64,000 nucleotides of DNA from Acanthosoma haemorrhoidale (taxonomy: Eukaryota > Arthropoda > Insecta > Hemiptera > Acanthosomatidae). The position numbers and the translations under genes were made by a program. Below the pieces are notes generated by a model that made no database searches, was not told the origin of the DNA, and saw only the letters and a program-made list of their open reading frames with translations. How positions within the stretch are numbered: the stretch's first letter is position 1; each line of letters opens with the position of its first letter. The stretch spans positions 145,139,937 to 145,203,936 of the forward strand of contig OV884011.1 of the NCBI GenBank assembly GCA_930367205.1. The letters are read 5' to 3'. Shown here piece after piece: positions 1 through 12,753 of this stretch.

Positions 1-676
1 TTTCTCTTTAACTAATAATTATGAAGAGGTTAATTGAAGTAAGCATTAATTGAACCAAAATTTCCCCCTTTATGATGACACATTTTTAGAAGGTAGGTCG
101 CCTAAGCCTCATCTCTCTGTAAATAGTGAATGACCTAGTTGTTCATTCACACAAGGCACTCCTCCAGACACACCCCAACATCGTCCTCGCCTAAGGTCAT
201 TCGGATTGCGGATTTAAAGAACCTGATGCAGCCGACCGAGGCCGAAAGGTCGCACTGACAACACTTCTATACTTGTGAGGCTGACGCAAGCCAACCATGA
301 TATAGTATCTTCATTGATATGCGGGTCTTTATATAGAATATTAACATTTAATATTATTAAATGGCTGATTGTTTGTATTGCGTCGGTTCGATATCTATTA
401 ATGACGCCCTGAGGAAAAAAACAAACTTCGAGGATAATTATCTACGTGTTGCCAATTATTCCGGCTAATGTTTCTAACAAAAATTTTTTTTTACCCATAT
501 TTACAGTAATTGCTTCATAGGCAGGCAGATTATTCCTTCAGAAACTGCACATCTTAGTTCTTAGATTATATATGCAATTATAAGGATTTCAGGATTCCAA
601 AATTACAGCTAATTATATTTAAAAACAAATTTTAACAAACGACTTAAAAATTTGAATTCTATGGGCTATGAAACCC
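1..676. other. AT-rich intergenic DNA, no gene seen
   Basis: No open frame, repeat copy or RNA gene could be supported. Bases about 120-300 are richer in G+C than the rest and contain several CpGs, but they match nothing else in the window and have no long open frame. Confidence 0.6.
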
Positions 677-713
677 TTTTTTTTTTTTTTTTGAGAAATT
701 GAGGACTTTATTG
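677..713 (-). repeat. A-tailed retroposed 3' end
   Basis: The plus strand has 16 consecutive T at 677-692. Read on the minus strand this is an oligo(A) tail preceded, 15 bases upstream, by a perfect AATAAA polyadenylation signal (708-713). A signal followed by a genomic A tract is the usual signature of an mRNA-derived or LINE-mobilised insertion on the minus strand. The body would lie to the right of 713, but no recognisable protein is read there and no target-site duplication was found, so the 5' boundary is unknown. A chance T tract beside TTTATT cannot be excluded in such AT-rich DNA. Confidence 0.35.
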
Positions 714-1626
714 TTGGTTGTGGTTTACGATTGAGTAAATCTATCTGTCTTCCACACAAACCAATACTTAATAATAAGTCATAGAAGGTATTTATAGACT
801 AACAAGGGATCCTTATACCTGAATGAGCTGGAGTATCACTCTTTGGGCCCACTTAATAAATAAATAATTATGAAACTTGAAATTCTAATTGCTTTTCCGT
901 CTCTAAATGTCAATTTAGTATTTCAAAGATTGTCTCACCTAAAGACATGGTTTACTATAAATTACTTTATATACATTAGCTTATATTATGAACTCCCTTA
1001 TGAAATCCAGAGAAGGCTTCATACGTAATATACATAATACTGCATTTCCTCTAAACACAATACGAATTTTAGTTGGTAATTGTCTATAATACTATAACAA
1101 ACTTTTCAATCCGTTGATGAAATAATAAGCCATAAGGGCAGTTTTACAGAAAATGGACAGCCTCCTGCCCCAGGTAGCTATGCAAAGGTATTCCTCAAAC
1201 ATCTCTCGATCTTGTTTATGGAAAATAATGGGAGAGATTCATGCATTAATATTTTTAGATTTCTACACAATAAGACTGTGCAGATTGCGTCCAGTTTTGG
1301 TGTTGGCAAAAATAGTTAACTGATTACAAATTAAGTTCCTTAAGTAAAATAAGAAGTTACAGTTTGCAAAGACACGAAAGCGAGGTTATACAACCAGAGC
1401 AGATCGGCGTCCGTTAGGCTGAGCTGGCGTGACACACGAACTTAAGTACCTTGTGTACATTACTGTATTTTACGGACAGTTATCTTTTAAATAGAAAACC
1501 AGCAGTAGAGTAGTTCAACGGGACTCCTCACTGGTAATGACAAGTACGAATTGAAAATTTTAATAGAGAAAAAAACCCAAAACGAATCAAGTTTAATGTT
1601 ATTTATTTCTTAAACAATTATTTTAT
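714..1626. other. AT-rich DNA, no gene seen
   Basis: No feature supported. If the A-tailed insertion at 677-713 is real, part of this stretch is its unrecognised body. Confidence 0.5.
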
Positions 1627-2153
1627 TGTGTGGGAAGCCCAATCTCAGGCTGTCGGGCTCAGATATGTGAGTCCCCAAGGTGGGGAGGAGACGCCCGCCG
1701 CGGGCTAGGGTCACTACAACCTCTTAGCCACCGTCCGGCGAGCGCCAAGAAAGAGATAAGGCGGGCGGAGCTGTGGTCTTTCACCCTGGCTGCCGGCCTA
1801 GTCAGCGGGCAGCCTAATTCGTTTTGATCTGACTCCATAAGATCTTAGAAGGTGTGTGCCCCGACAATGCACTATGTTCAGGAGAAGAGGAACAGGGTAG
1901 GTTTATATGTAGTTTATGTGGTCTTGGAATATCAACGAATTCACACTCGGTGTCTAAGGGTAGGCGAAAACCGTCCGGATCCCAAAGGCGAGTGTTAACT
2001 GGAGAGAAGCAGACTGGATTGCCGTAGGAGACGCTACTGGTAAGTCTGTAGGGCCACGACAACAGTCGTCCGCGAGGGAGAGGTCTCTCCCAAGGAGGTG
2101 CTAGTTTTAGCGAGACGAAGGCAGAGATTCCCATTAGGAGAGTGTGGGGTCTG
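1627..2153 (-). repeat. GC-rich composite repeat sharing a module with the solo LTR
   Basis: Bases 1827-2153, read on the minus strand, match 14397-14712 of the solo LTR at roughly 80-85% by eye, from CAGACC at one end to GGAGTCAGAT at the other. The left part (1627-1826) is strikingly GC-rich and has no second copy here. The whole block is flanked by TTTAT at 1622-1626 and 2154-2158, a possible 5-bp target duplication that is weak because the flanks are AT-rich. The minus-strand block starts CAGACC and ends CACACA, so it is not a simple TG...CA LTR. It may be a related LTR with a different 3' half, or an independent element whose module also sits in the LTR. Short open frames here (for example 1814-2134, minus) shift frame relative to the other copy, so coding is unlikely. 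Confidence 0.6.
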
Positions 2154-5100
2154 TTTATTTTGTAATTTAATTTGTTGACCTAAAAGAGCGTTTAAGAATT
2201 TTGATAATTTTTGCACATCAGAATGCGAAACACATTCGCCACTTTTTCAAATTTAACAAATCCTTATTAACCTCTGAGTTTAAAATTAGTCCTGAAAAGG
2301 ACAGGAATATCATTAACTATTTTTGTATGGACGAATCATTTGAAATCTACATTGTTCGTAAAACTTCAAGACCGAGACCTTGGTATGCAAATTCTTTTCT
2401 TCTGAAACCATTAAAATAGATGTTTTTCTAAAAGGAAACGTTCCTAACACCGCATATGGCGGAGCGTTTAAGCTGATAAACGTTTACAAAAATAAAAAAA
2501 CAAGCAACAATACCTATTCAGAGAGTTGTCATTTAAATTTTTGAAAAGAAAAGTTGTAAGAGGTACGAAACGAAAATCAACTAATTGTTAAAATTTTCTT
2601 TTTTTCTGAAACCAAACGAAGAGAGTAGTTTTAATTAGGCAGGAAAGAATCGACTTTCACATGTAGGTAAGCGAACGTGATAGAGCGATCATGCCAACGA
2701 TATAATCAATCATAAATATTAATCCTTATCCCAGATTAAGAATCAATGAGGGTATGCATAGACAAACATCGCGTTTCTCAAAATTTTACGATTTATGAAT
2801 GTTTAATTCATCATCTTATCATTCAACATCAGGAATATAAGTTACACTCAGTCACAGAGAACACTGAACTAGAGGAAACCAAAAAGCAGACGAAGCTAGC
2901 TGAAGTGTCAACAGATATCCCATATCCGACATCACTGAGACGACAGCGGCAGCTACGTCCAAAATATTTCAAGAACATACTTTAGGTATTTTAAACTGGC
3001 ATTGAACAACAAACACCCAAAATATCAAATACACGGTAGAGCGTTAGATCTGATCGCTTAGGGGCAACAGACGTGAAGAAATTGTAGTGATTAGGTTAAG
3101 AATATGACCTATTTACAAAACAAGAACATGCCCAATACAAAAACTCTGATTGTTAAACAATTACTTACTGAGTAGCATCAATACTAGCTCTCAAACGATT
3201 TAACAGAAATACAGTGACAAAAGCCTACTTATTGTGAAAATATACATGACAAATTTTAAACAAACGCATAATATTGAACTCAAAAGTACTACTTAAATGA
3301 TTGTTGGCAAATATATCCTATATTGGGGCTTACTATGTTATTGATAAACAAACTCAAAGTTCGGAATCAAATTAAGGCGGGAATTTCAGATTTTTTTCTC
3401 ATAGTTGAGAACACATTAAAGGCTGTGAGGTAAAGAATTTTTTCCATTAGCATTTTTTTTAATTATATGTCCTCTAAAAATACCGATTAGTTTTATATTA
3501 TTACAGTTATTTAATTAATAATTTAGGTATCCGACCAGCACTGGCAGGAACAGGGTTGTCTATATTTCTAAGATAGAGCATTGTTGTGGATGACAAGGAT
3601 GTGCCATTTTAAGCGTCTGTGTTGGATTTCGATTACTTTGAGGTAACAGTGTTTAAATCCACTTTTATATCGGGTCGATCGATTTTATTGTTTGGTCCTA
3701 TCAGCGATAAAAAAAAAAACTTTGTCTGGAAGGTATATCTATCAACAGTGGCTGCATCGTGCTGACTCACTTTAAATAGTACTTTCATTACATCCATAAT
3801 TTTTCGTTATTAAAGTTAAACTCAGCGTACTCAATTCTGAAATTTAGGTTACGATTTTATTTATTAAAGTCCATTCGCCTCCCTGTCCCTAAACAAAATC
3901 GTACATTTTTTTTTTAGAATTAAATGTATAAATCAATTTGTTAATTTGTAGGCAAACATTGTAGGTCACCGATATTGGGAACTATTTTTACTTGATACAA
4001 TATTTATATATTTATTTGAGATATAGAGAAATCAAATTTGTGTGAGCGATTCGAAGTGCTGCTGTGGCTGCCAGGCTGAGATAAAAGAATGTAAAGTGAC
4101 GATATAACGTTTGGACGACTCACTATACAGTAGGCTGTGAATTAGCTAACTGGACCCTGGTTCCGTTGGGCAAGGTAGGCAGTAGTGGAATGTGCGCTCA
4201 GTCCCTCCTAAATATTGATAGAGATGACTGTGTAAATAAGGCAAGAGTTTTGTAAGTTGTTTCTCCTTAAACAGTAGATGTGAGACCTTTGAGATAGAAT
4301 ATAGAAAAGAAGTCGATCTGGAAGACGTCGACTTCTATAAATTCCATTAGACATATTCTATGTAGCTTGCAGTTCCATAATATGCATTGACAAAACTAAC
4401 AAATCGAAGACACTTTTGCTAAGAGCCAACAATCTTACCTCCTATTTTAGCTTGGATCTAAAAAAAAAACGACCGATTACATGATGCACGAGTAGAGTGT
4501 TTTGCAATACTTCTGGCTTCGATTCTTTTACAATGAGATCATTTATAATCTTAGAATGCAGTGTTTAGGAAAACAACGAAAATCTATTAGTTCTATCAAT
4601 ATTATATATCTACAGTAAGGCTTATCGTATATTTTAAGAATTTATTAGAAGATGCAATCAGTAGAGTAGGCGATGTAATTTTACCAGCATTTTTTAACCG
4701 TGAGTTCATAGTTTTTCATCAAGCTAAGACAATATCACACCGTAGTAACAAACAACAAAGTATTCCATAACGATTTTTATTTTGCTCGGGTAAATCAATT
4801 ATTATGTAACACCTTGTGTGGAGTATTATCAAATGATGTTACATACTGTAAAAAATGTATGTGGTCTATAACCACTCAAAAGCATACTTCGACAAAAATC
4901 AATTTTCTTATAGACTAGATCAAATCCTTTTTTATCCAAATTCTCAAAGTTTACGTTTACTTCAAGCATCTAGTTGGATAGTATTTGGGGGCAGTAGTAA
5001 GACCAGGTAGTTTCCACATTGGATTGGACCTTCTGGCAAAAGAGTCTGCGAATCACGATCATTAATTTCCTTGCAATCGTATTTTTTGGCTAAAGTAACC

Positions 5101-8100
5101 AATTTGAAGTCTTAAACAAAGTTTTTGAAGTTTTAATTTACGGTCACGTAAAGGATTGCTGAATGATTGCTAACTTCTTGAATACTTCTTCGAGTTTTGA
5201 TTACCAGGTTTGGGATATTCTGGTAGTGCAGAAACTGGGATGGGTTTTGTTGCGTTACAGGTATACTATTACAGACCTATTACTAGTCTACTATGTGAGG
5301 AGGTATCAATGACTGCACAGTAGTGATTTTAGTAAACATTTTCCATAGCCTTAAGGTGAAACGCCGAACATGGCTGCAGTTAGACAAAAAATAGCCTTTC
5401 AGTAGTAAAATGAAATACTTTATCATACTTAAGTATAAAATCAACGTAACTAATCAAGGCAATAAGTGATACCATAAATGAATTATGGGAGCAATAAAAT
5501 ATTATAGTTGCAATTTTAACTACTCTCTACACGCTTGTAAGACAGTTCACTATTCAGAAAAAAGTGAAATAAATATTCATAATCCGGAAACGGACTTCCA
5601 TCCACATACTTAAAACTTGACCTTACATTCAAATATCATATAGGAAAGTCTATTATTGTTGTGACATAAATAATCAACAAACGTACAAATCTTGTCAGAT
5701 TACTCCAGTCTTTCTAGACCTTATTTCAATAGTTATAAAAAAAATGTGGATTATTAAACATATATTTATAGTCATTTGTAATTATTTTTTTTATAATGTA
5801 CTAAATTGTTATGCGAGTCTAATCGATTCATCGAATTGATATTAAAAATCGATGATTTCAGCAATGAGGAAGTAATTGGAACCGATTCGAATCTTAGTAC
5901 AAATTGTACGTATTTATTAACGGCTTCAAATGTTACTTTTACTGTATGTATTGTAAATTAATTAATGTAATTAATTTAATTATCCAAATAAGGTAATTGA
6001 CAAGATGTACATGCAATAATATATATAATTCACATAATGTATTTTAATCCATAGTAAATAAGGAGTTTAACGGACACCTCAATATTACTTTGTTTAAATG
6101 TTTGCTAAATATAGAAATGTTAAAATAGTGTCCGGTTGTATAACCCTCAGAAACTAGTTTGGCAACACCATTTGCCCGAGCATCCAAAGAATGGCATGCC
6201 AAAGAGTTATCTAACCACAAATTACTGTAATCTTGAATCAGTGGCTTTGGGTTGTCCAATGAATTATGACATAAATATACAATATTTCTTTGATTTTTTT
6301 TCCACAGTAGATTTGAATAGGAAATACAAACTGAACCTACAAAAGGACATAAAAGGGAAAAAAAACGAAGTGAATTCCAAACATGTTCTTGATATTACAA
6401 GAATAAGATATTACAAAATATTAATAAAATAACATACAAATAAGCACATTGATTTTTTTTTTTATTCTAAAACTTACGCATTGTCTGATACGTTCACTTG
6501 TCCTTATTTATCAGAATCACTTACCTGAAAAATAAAATAATGAATTAATATACATTTTATCGAGAAAATCATTACAATGATATAAAAATAAATTAGAATT
6601 CAAATAGTATTGTCTTTTTTTTTCTTTTTTTTTTTTCTAATCAATGAATGAACTTTTATTTTCTGCAATGGTCAATGTGAATATCCGTTTTATTTTCCCT
6701 GAATTTTTACGACAGGAGTAGTGATCTTGAGTATTGTTCAAGTCAAATATGGCGTAACGGAACAAACGAAAAAAAACATGTTTTTAATAAGAAAACTTGT
6801 CAACACATTCCTCTAGATTTTAAGTGCCAGAATAGCTTGAAATGTGATTTGTAAGCTTAGTATAAAAATTTTCCTCCAAGAACCCCGAGTGGGTTTTTGT
6901 GAAGATTTGCAGGAGAGTCCAAATTATCCACCCTTGCACGACAGCATAAGCTGTTATCGTCGTTTCAAATATATACTGCGGGAGGTTTCAACATGATTCT
7001 AAACATTTGAGTTTCGGAGGATCTTTGATAAGATTGAAGAACGTGATTGACGACTTTACCATTGAAGAAAATGTAAAAACAATGAGAAGTCGATTGAATC
7101 GTAAATACAATGCCAACTCAACAGAGAAGATAACAAATTATTGAAGATCTATAATTAAGTGACGTAGATGCTACACATGCTATACGTCTCGCTAGCGAAT
7201 TCTGGTCTGACCTAGGCGTATTAACGATGACGTAGACAACGCTTAACAAGTAAATTTGTCGATTAAACATTATTAATTCGCGAATGCATCACTTAATAAC
7301 GAATGGCCTACTTGTAACTTCGGGCTTAATTGATGCGGCCAAAGCTGTCTTCAGGGCTTTCCTATCCATCAAAACTTAAGCACGGATTCCCCGAAATTCA
7401 ACCCGAAGAGCTAAAGGTATTCCAAAGCACCTCAATAGATACGGGGGAGGTCCTTTGAATATTTCGTCAATAATACTCAACAATGAAATTGATTGAATAC
7501 TTTTGTTAAATGTCTTAGGTTGATGAAGAAAAGAGGCAAGATTTTCATCGACTCCAATTTTGAACGACATTTCAAATTACTATGGCATGGTTGTCTGCAA
7601 CAGACCCTTACATAAGCTGGGTATAAGATGCTGCTAACACATATTGGAAAAATGTGACCTTTCTCTATCGCCATCTTATACAAGGACCTGATGCGGGCAT
7701 ACACGGAATGGCCAAACCTCGTCCAAAAATGTATTCGATGAAGATCTAACATATTTCATTAAAATCTGTCATTAACCAAAGCTGATATCTCAACAGATGC
7801 ATATATTCAAATCTGTATTCTAGCCAACTATGAACGCTTGGTTTAATAATGCTCATTAAACACCAAACAACTGATATGACTGAAATGAATGAAAATGAAA
7901 GATACTTACTTAACAACAATTTAAAACAAAATTGAAAAAAGGTTAATTCCTTATGAAAATTCGGATCCTCTCTACATCTTCTATCCTCTGAAATTGCCTT
8001 CATCACAGCAAAACTTTACTAAGCGGTATCAGGATTATCAGTCATAACTTGACAAATTAAGTATATACAAACCTTAATACAAAATTTCATTAAAAAGTAT

Positions 8101-9382
8101 AGTTAAAATAATAAGTTTTTGTTTATTTGTATATACCGATCTGAGCCATCTTCCAATTAACACTAATAAACCAATGTTTGGTAAGAACAGAGACTTTCAG
8201 ATGTGACTGTGCTCACTTGCAAATAGTGACACTAATTTCTTGGTAATCCTTGGTCACCTCAGCTTATTACAACCAAGAACAGAATTATGTAAATTTCATA
8301 AGAGATGGATCGTTAATATCATACATAGTTTAGTTTCAGTAAATAAATACGGGTCACTGATGCCACAATGCCTGCGACAAAGCGATAGTGTGTAATTTGG
8401 GTTGGTGCACAAAATCTACAATTCAAAATTGTACACTAGTGGATATGATTCACCAAATTATGGGCAAGAATTGTCATAGCGTTTGCGTGTGTTGCCGGAA
8501 GTGTAGATTTTGTAAAGTAGAGGGGATAAAATAAATTCTAGAATAATATTAAACAACAGCGAATTACACACAAAATTCGTCTTATTTATAACTTGATGAA
8601 AAAATCACTTGCAATGTTATATCGCAGTAAGAACATTCATATATCGGGCAGGCAGAAGTAATGTGATTTCCTTCGGGTTTTTTTTAAAGTAGAGCCTCTC
8701 ACACCGGGCTCCGCACATAGCAGCACTAAAAACTCGTCATTTTCAAAATCAGGCTAAGGCCAACCTACATTCTACGTGTTGCAATAGATCAAAAATAATT
8801 TACTGTTCCGATTGATACTGATGATAAACGGGCAGTCAATTATTCGCTACGCTACAATTCCCTAGTCGAACTACATCGCACTCTGAATAAGTAACGATAT
8901 CAGGTCTGTTTCTTTTTTCTTAGCATAAAATCACTTTGAGGTTAAACAAGAAATAGCATAATAATCAATTGTGATTTAAATTGCTTTAAAACTAAATTTT
9001 TTGAAATTCATGTAAATCGAGTGCATATAGGATTAAAGAGATAGTTAAGGAACCCCGCTTACATTTTTAAATGCTTATTAAATGATTGTGTAACAACTAT
9101 TCGGTATTTAAGATAAGAAAATCATCATTTAATTTTTAAAATCATGGAATTTTGAAGTGTTGTGAAACATCCCTTTAAAATTTCGTTGCGATCATTTTTT
9201 ACTGCTATCGTAGAGTATACAAACGATCCTGAATGAAAGTAAATCCTCTCCCTACGAGCTGAGCAAACATTTTACGCTAATATCACAATCACGAAGCGTT
9301 CATTACTAATTCCGTAATTGCAGTCAATTTAAAAGTCAAAGAGTCAAATCAGATAGCTCAATTATACTGAGTCTGCAATTAA
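2154..9382. other. Long AT-rich stretch without recognisable gene
   Basis: Only short open frames occur. The one at 2746-2985 (plus, 79 codons) ends in a basic stretch and has a protein-like composition, but I recognise no family. Bases 7320-7760 have a somewhat less biased composition and overlapping minus-strand frames, with no recognisable motif. Around 5940-5990 there is a dense run of TTAATTA-like words. No tRNA, rRNA or paired repeat was found. Confidence 0.55.
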
Positions 9383-9720
9383 CCCTTTAGTTAACTATAT
9401 GTTGCCAGCTGTGAGACTATGCTTGTATATCACTGGTGCCGGTCAAAAAGGCTTTTGTCATCATATTACGAAAAAAAGGTTGTTATGTCTTTTCTAAACA
9501 AAAAATGTTGGTTAAGTTCGTATGTTACTATAATGAATAATCTGTAATAAAATAAAGATAACACAGTGGTCCAGGAAGAAAGAAGTACTTAGTCAGCATT
9601 TATAACGATTTTTCAAAAGATAAGTAAATCGTCATGTAGTAAACTTCACATTTTATGACTTAAGCCTTTTTGATAAAACACCAGTGATATATTATGCTAA
9701 TGACAGTTGTGTGTAGGGGA
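9383..9720. mobile_element. piggyBac-like MITE (non-autonomous, TTAA-flanked)
   Basis: A 338-bp unit is bounded on both sides by TTAA (9379-9382 and 9721-9724), the target site used by piggyBac elements. Its ends are degenerate inverted repeats: the left begins CCCTTTAGTTAACT and the right, reversed, TCCCCTACACACAACT. Strong subterminal inverted repeats follow: TATATCACTGGTG then TCAAAAAGGCTT at 9426-9454, matched in reverse at 9662-9691, with similarity continuing through GTCAT. The interior has no open frame, so this would be a non-autonomous derivative mobilised in trans. CCC-starting termini with TTAA duplications are known for the piggyBac superfamily; the assignment is inference because no transposase is present. 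Confidence 0.7.
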
Positions 9721-9724
9721 TTAA

Positions 9725-10541
9725 TTATTCATCACTTCTGCTTCTATGTCAGATGACTGCTTAAATTAAGGTCATTGTAACAAAAGGCCATTTTGTATGT
9801 GGGAATAAAGCTTAATGTACTGGGAAAAAGCTAATACAGAGAAAAAAATAAGACAAATGATTGTGCCGCTTAGTGAGCGCGTTTCCTTAATTGTAAAACT
9901 GAGTAAAATATGCTGTTTTTTAAATATGTAAAAAAATAAGTTTTCATTCAAAAATAAAAATATTAACTCTGGTGCTCACTGCTACTTGAGAAATAAAACA
10001 TCTTTAATAATAAAACAATAAAAAATATATTTTAAGAAATACTTTAAATATTTCTCACTAAGCATAAAAGTTTTAATATATTTGATTTTTTTCTAACCAA
10101 TTTTACCTCCCTCTAGTCAAAATACTCAAATTCCCTTAAAATCACTTCCTGGCTAGTTATCAAAGTTCAACCCAGTCCGGTCATTACTTCAAATAAAATC
10201 ATAGTATGCCATAATAGAATAGAATATTTTATGTCTAATGCTCCGTAGACCATCAGTTCAAAAGAACATCTTAAGAAAAGACACACTCAGCTTCTACTAT
10301 GTGGGCACCTAATATTTTAATGAATATGGTTGGATCACGCTAATAAGAACCCTACGAGATTTACCAGGCTTGAAATATTCAAACCGGTTTGTCCTCTTCG
10401 AATACTGGATGTCTGATGTGGTATGCTTTTCTTTTTTTGTATCCAACAAATCACAGTCATAACTGTAGCAGTTATTTTCGAGAACCGTTACAAGAAAAGC
10501 CGCAAAAAGGACAAGGTGGAAGAGAAAATGTCAAAACCGCT
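9725..10541. other. AT-rich DNA, no gene seen
   Basis: No open frame or repeat copy could be supported. Confidence 0.55.
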
Positions 10542-10605
10542 CCTCCTTAAAGTAGTTGTGTCGACGTTGTTGTGGTCACAAGCGTTAATCTACTTTTGAA
10601 GGAGG
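10542..10605 (+). other. Imperfect hairpin, precursor-RNA-like
   Basis: CCTCCTTAAAGTAG (10542-10555) pairs with CTACTTTTGAAGGAGG (10590-10605), leaving a 2-base bulge. The helix continues as TTGTG (10556-10560) with CACAA (10577-10581) after an asymmetric 8-base bulge. The 64-base fold resembles a small-RNA precursor in size, but no known miRNA seed was recognised and the large bulge is unfavourable. It may be only a decayed inverted repeat. Confidence 0.35.
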
Positions 10606-12059
10606 TCCAATCGATACTGCTAATAATAATCGTTTAGTAATAAAACAGTTTTTGTGCTTTTATATTCATTTCATCAAAATACGCTTAGAATCTTTCTTAA
10701 ACGAAGAGTGAGCAAAATAACCAATCCTTCAATCAATGAAGAATAATGATATATCTACATATTATGCATGCGGGCTTTTAAATAGTTATTTTTTCAAGCA
10801 GTAATAGGGTTATTTTAAGTACGATTTCACAGGTGCCGTGTTTAACTGCCCACACCGGAGCCAAAGAAAACATCCAACCGTTTGCTACAAAATTGAGTTT
10901 TTCTCAGATATGGAGTCAAGTTAAAATGAGATTTGGGACGAAGAGACCAATAATGTTTTCATCCTTGGGTTTGTTGTGGGTAATCTCCAATTCGACCACG
11001 AGAAAATAAATTTTACAATCTTTGCTGTAACCTACGAAAGATGCTGTCAATTCCATAAAATATGATAGTATCATTAATTAATTATCTGGCGATGAAAAAA
11101 ATAATATTCCTATTACACTGAGTAGTGTATTAAATTGAAGTCCTAGACGACCTAATAAAAAACTTTTAAATTGAAGTTTGTCTTTTATAACTATAATTGC
11201 AATTTAACATTAAAGCTATCATTAATATTGTGATATTAATTATATATATAATATATATGGTAACTCCAACCGTGTTTGACGTACGCTAATCTATGATATT
11301 TTGTGATAATGCTCTATCCAATGCCCGAGAATGCTAAAAATAAAAGAAACAGCTTGAAAAATAACGAAGGGTCATTAATTAATGAATCATTACGATGTTC
11401 GATGGTTAATTAAATATAATATTCAATATCTTAATGATTAATTTAATACGTATTTGGACACCGGGGTTTTAGTAGACAATAAATAACAAACATTTGGTAA
11501 ACCATTAATTAAAATTGTGTTACAAAATTTTGTAAAACCTCACTTTAAAAAGAGGGGTGCTATTTGCATGGAATTTTTATTTGACAAAAAATAAAATGAC
11601 CCCCTGAAAAATGATGAAGAGTTTTAAAAACAGTTTTTTACAACATTAAGAACGATGTTAAATTAAAAATCGCCACATCTTGTGTGCATTGTATTTTGTG
11701 TACAATGTACAATGTATTGATTGTGCTTTGAAGTTTTAACAGACCATAGGTAACTAAGTCTCTAAAATGTCCGCAATATTTTCACAGCCATTATGAATCG
11801 TTTTTTACGTTATACATCTTGCTTGGCTTAATTTTTTAATTTTTACATCTTGTTTTTTTATAAATTTAACTTGATTACCCAGCGATACTAGAACTAAAAA
11901 AACCTTATGAAAATTACTAAGCAAAGACAATCATTAAACAAATACGGGCCTATTAAAAGTCAATAGAACTTTCTCCCCTGTGTTTGCTATTTACATATGA
12001 ATGATAGACATCTAATCTTCACAGTAAAGTAGTGTGGCATTCATAGCAATACAAGTGGT
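10606..12059. other. AT-rich DNA with TAATTA-rich segment, no gene
   Basis: No coding sequence seen. Between about 11060 and 11520 there are at least six TAATTA or ATTAAT clusters, including the perfect 14-bp palindrome TCATTAATTAATGA at 11372-11385. Such words are cores for homeodomain proteins but also arise easily in AT-rich DNA. Confidence 0.45.
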
Positions 12060-12462
12060 ACAGCCTCTTTTCATTGACATACAGACTGGACACAGTATGG
12101 CCATTGTGTGGGACAAAGGAAAATTCCCCGATCAGCGACCATAATCCGCCTTTCCCCGGACTCCAATCGACCGAAGTCGCGGTTACGTGTTCGCCGAAGC
12201 TGCGACTGACCTGGAACTAACTCTAGGAAGGAAAAACTTCTTCGATCACGAACCAACATTTCTTCTTTGCCCACCCATTGTGGGGTCCTGCCGACCCCAT
12301 TGTGAGGGGGAATGCCCAGGAGGACTGTTACTTCGGGAAGGGATAATGGCCAGGAAAGGAGAAGAATGGTCCAGACGTTTCCATCTTCCAGGGGGAGGGA
12401 AAGCCTTCCCAACTGGGTTCGAAAAGTGGACCATTGTTTTCACACCAGAAATAAAATCTTAA
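12060..12462. repeat. GC-rich block, unclassified, possibly an old repeat
   Basis: This 400-bp block is close to half G+C, in abrupt contrast with its flanks. Open frames run across it on both strands (12187-12462 plus, 91 codons; 12071-12412 minus, 113 codons), which is more a result of composition than of coding. It holds a hairpin TGGGGTC-CTGCC-GACCCCA near 12290-12308, flanked by two copies of CCCATTGTG. No protein family is recognised and there is no second copy in the window. It lies immediately before a cluster of retroelement fragments, so an unidentified transposable-element piece is the likeliest explanation. Confidence 0.35.
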
Positions 12463-12753
12463 GAGATAGAGAAATCTGAAAATTGTGTAACACCAAATTC
12501 AGAACTTTTAAAAGCGACAAAAAAACCTTGCAATATTTTTCTCCATAATATAATGTTTAGAATATTTTTAAACCACTAAACACGAAGAAATCATTGGAAA
12601 GTTCGAATGCGTGGTTTCAGTTTACTAAAAATGTATTAAATGGTCGTGGAAAAACATTAATTCCCTTGTCAAATGTCATCATACATGCTGTAAAAAGCAG
12701 ATATTTAAGCTACCTTCTACATCTGTAATCATTCGATTTGGCTTCAACCCATT

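Noticed and set aside
2746..2985. 79-codon frame with a basic C-terminus, perhaps a retroelement piece
   Set aside because: No conserved motif, no second copy, and length compatible with chance.
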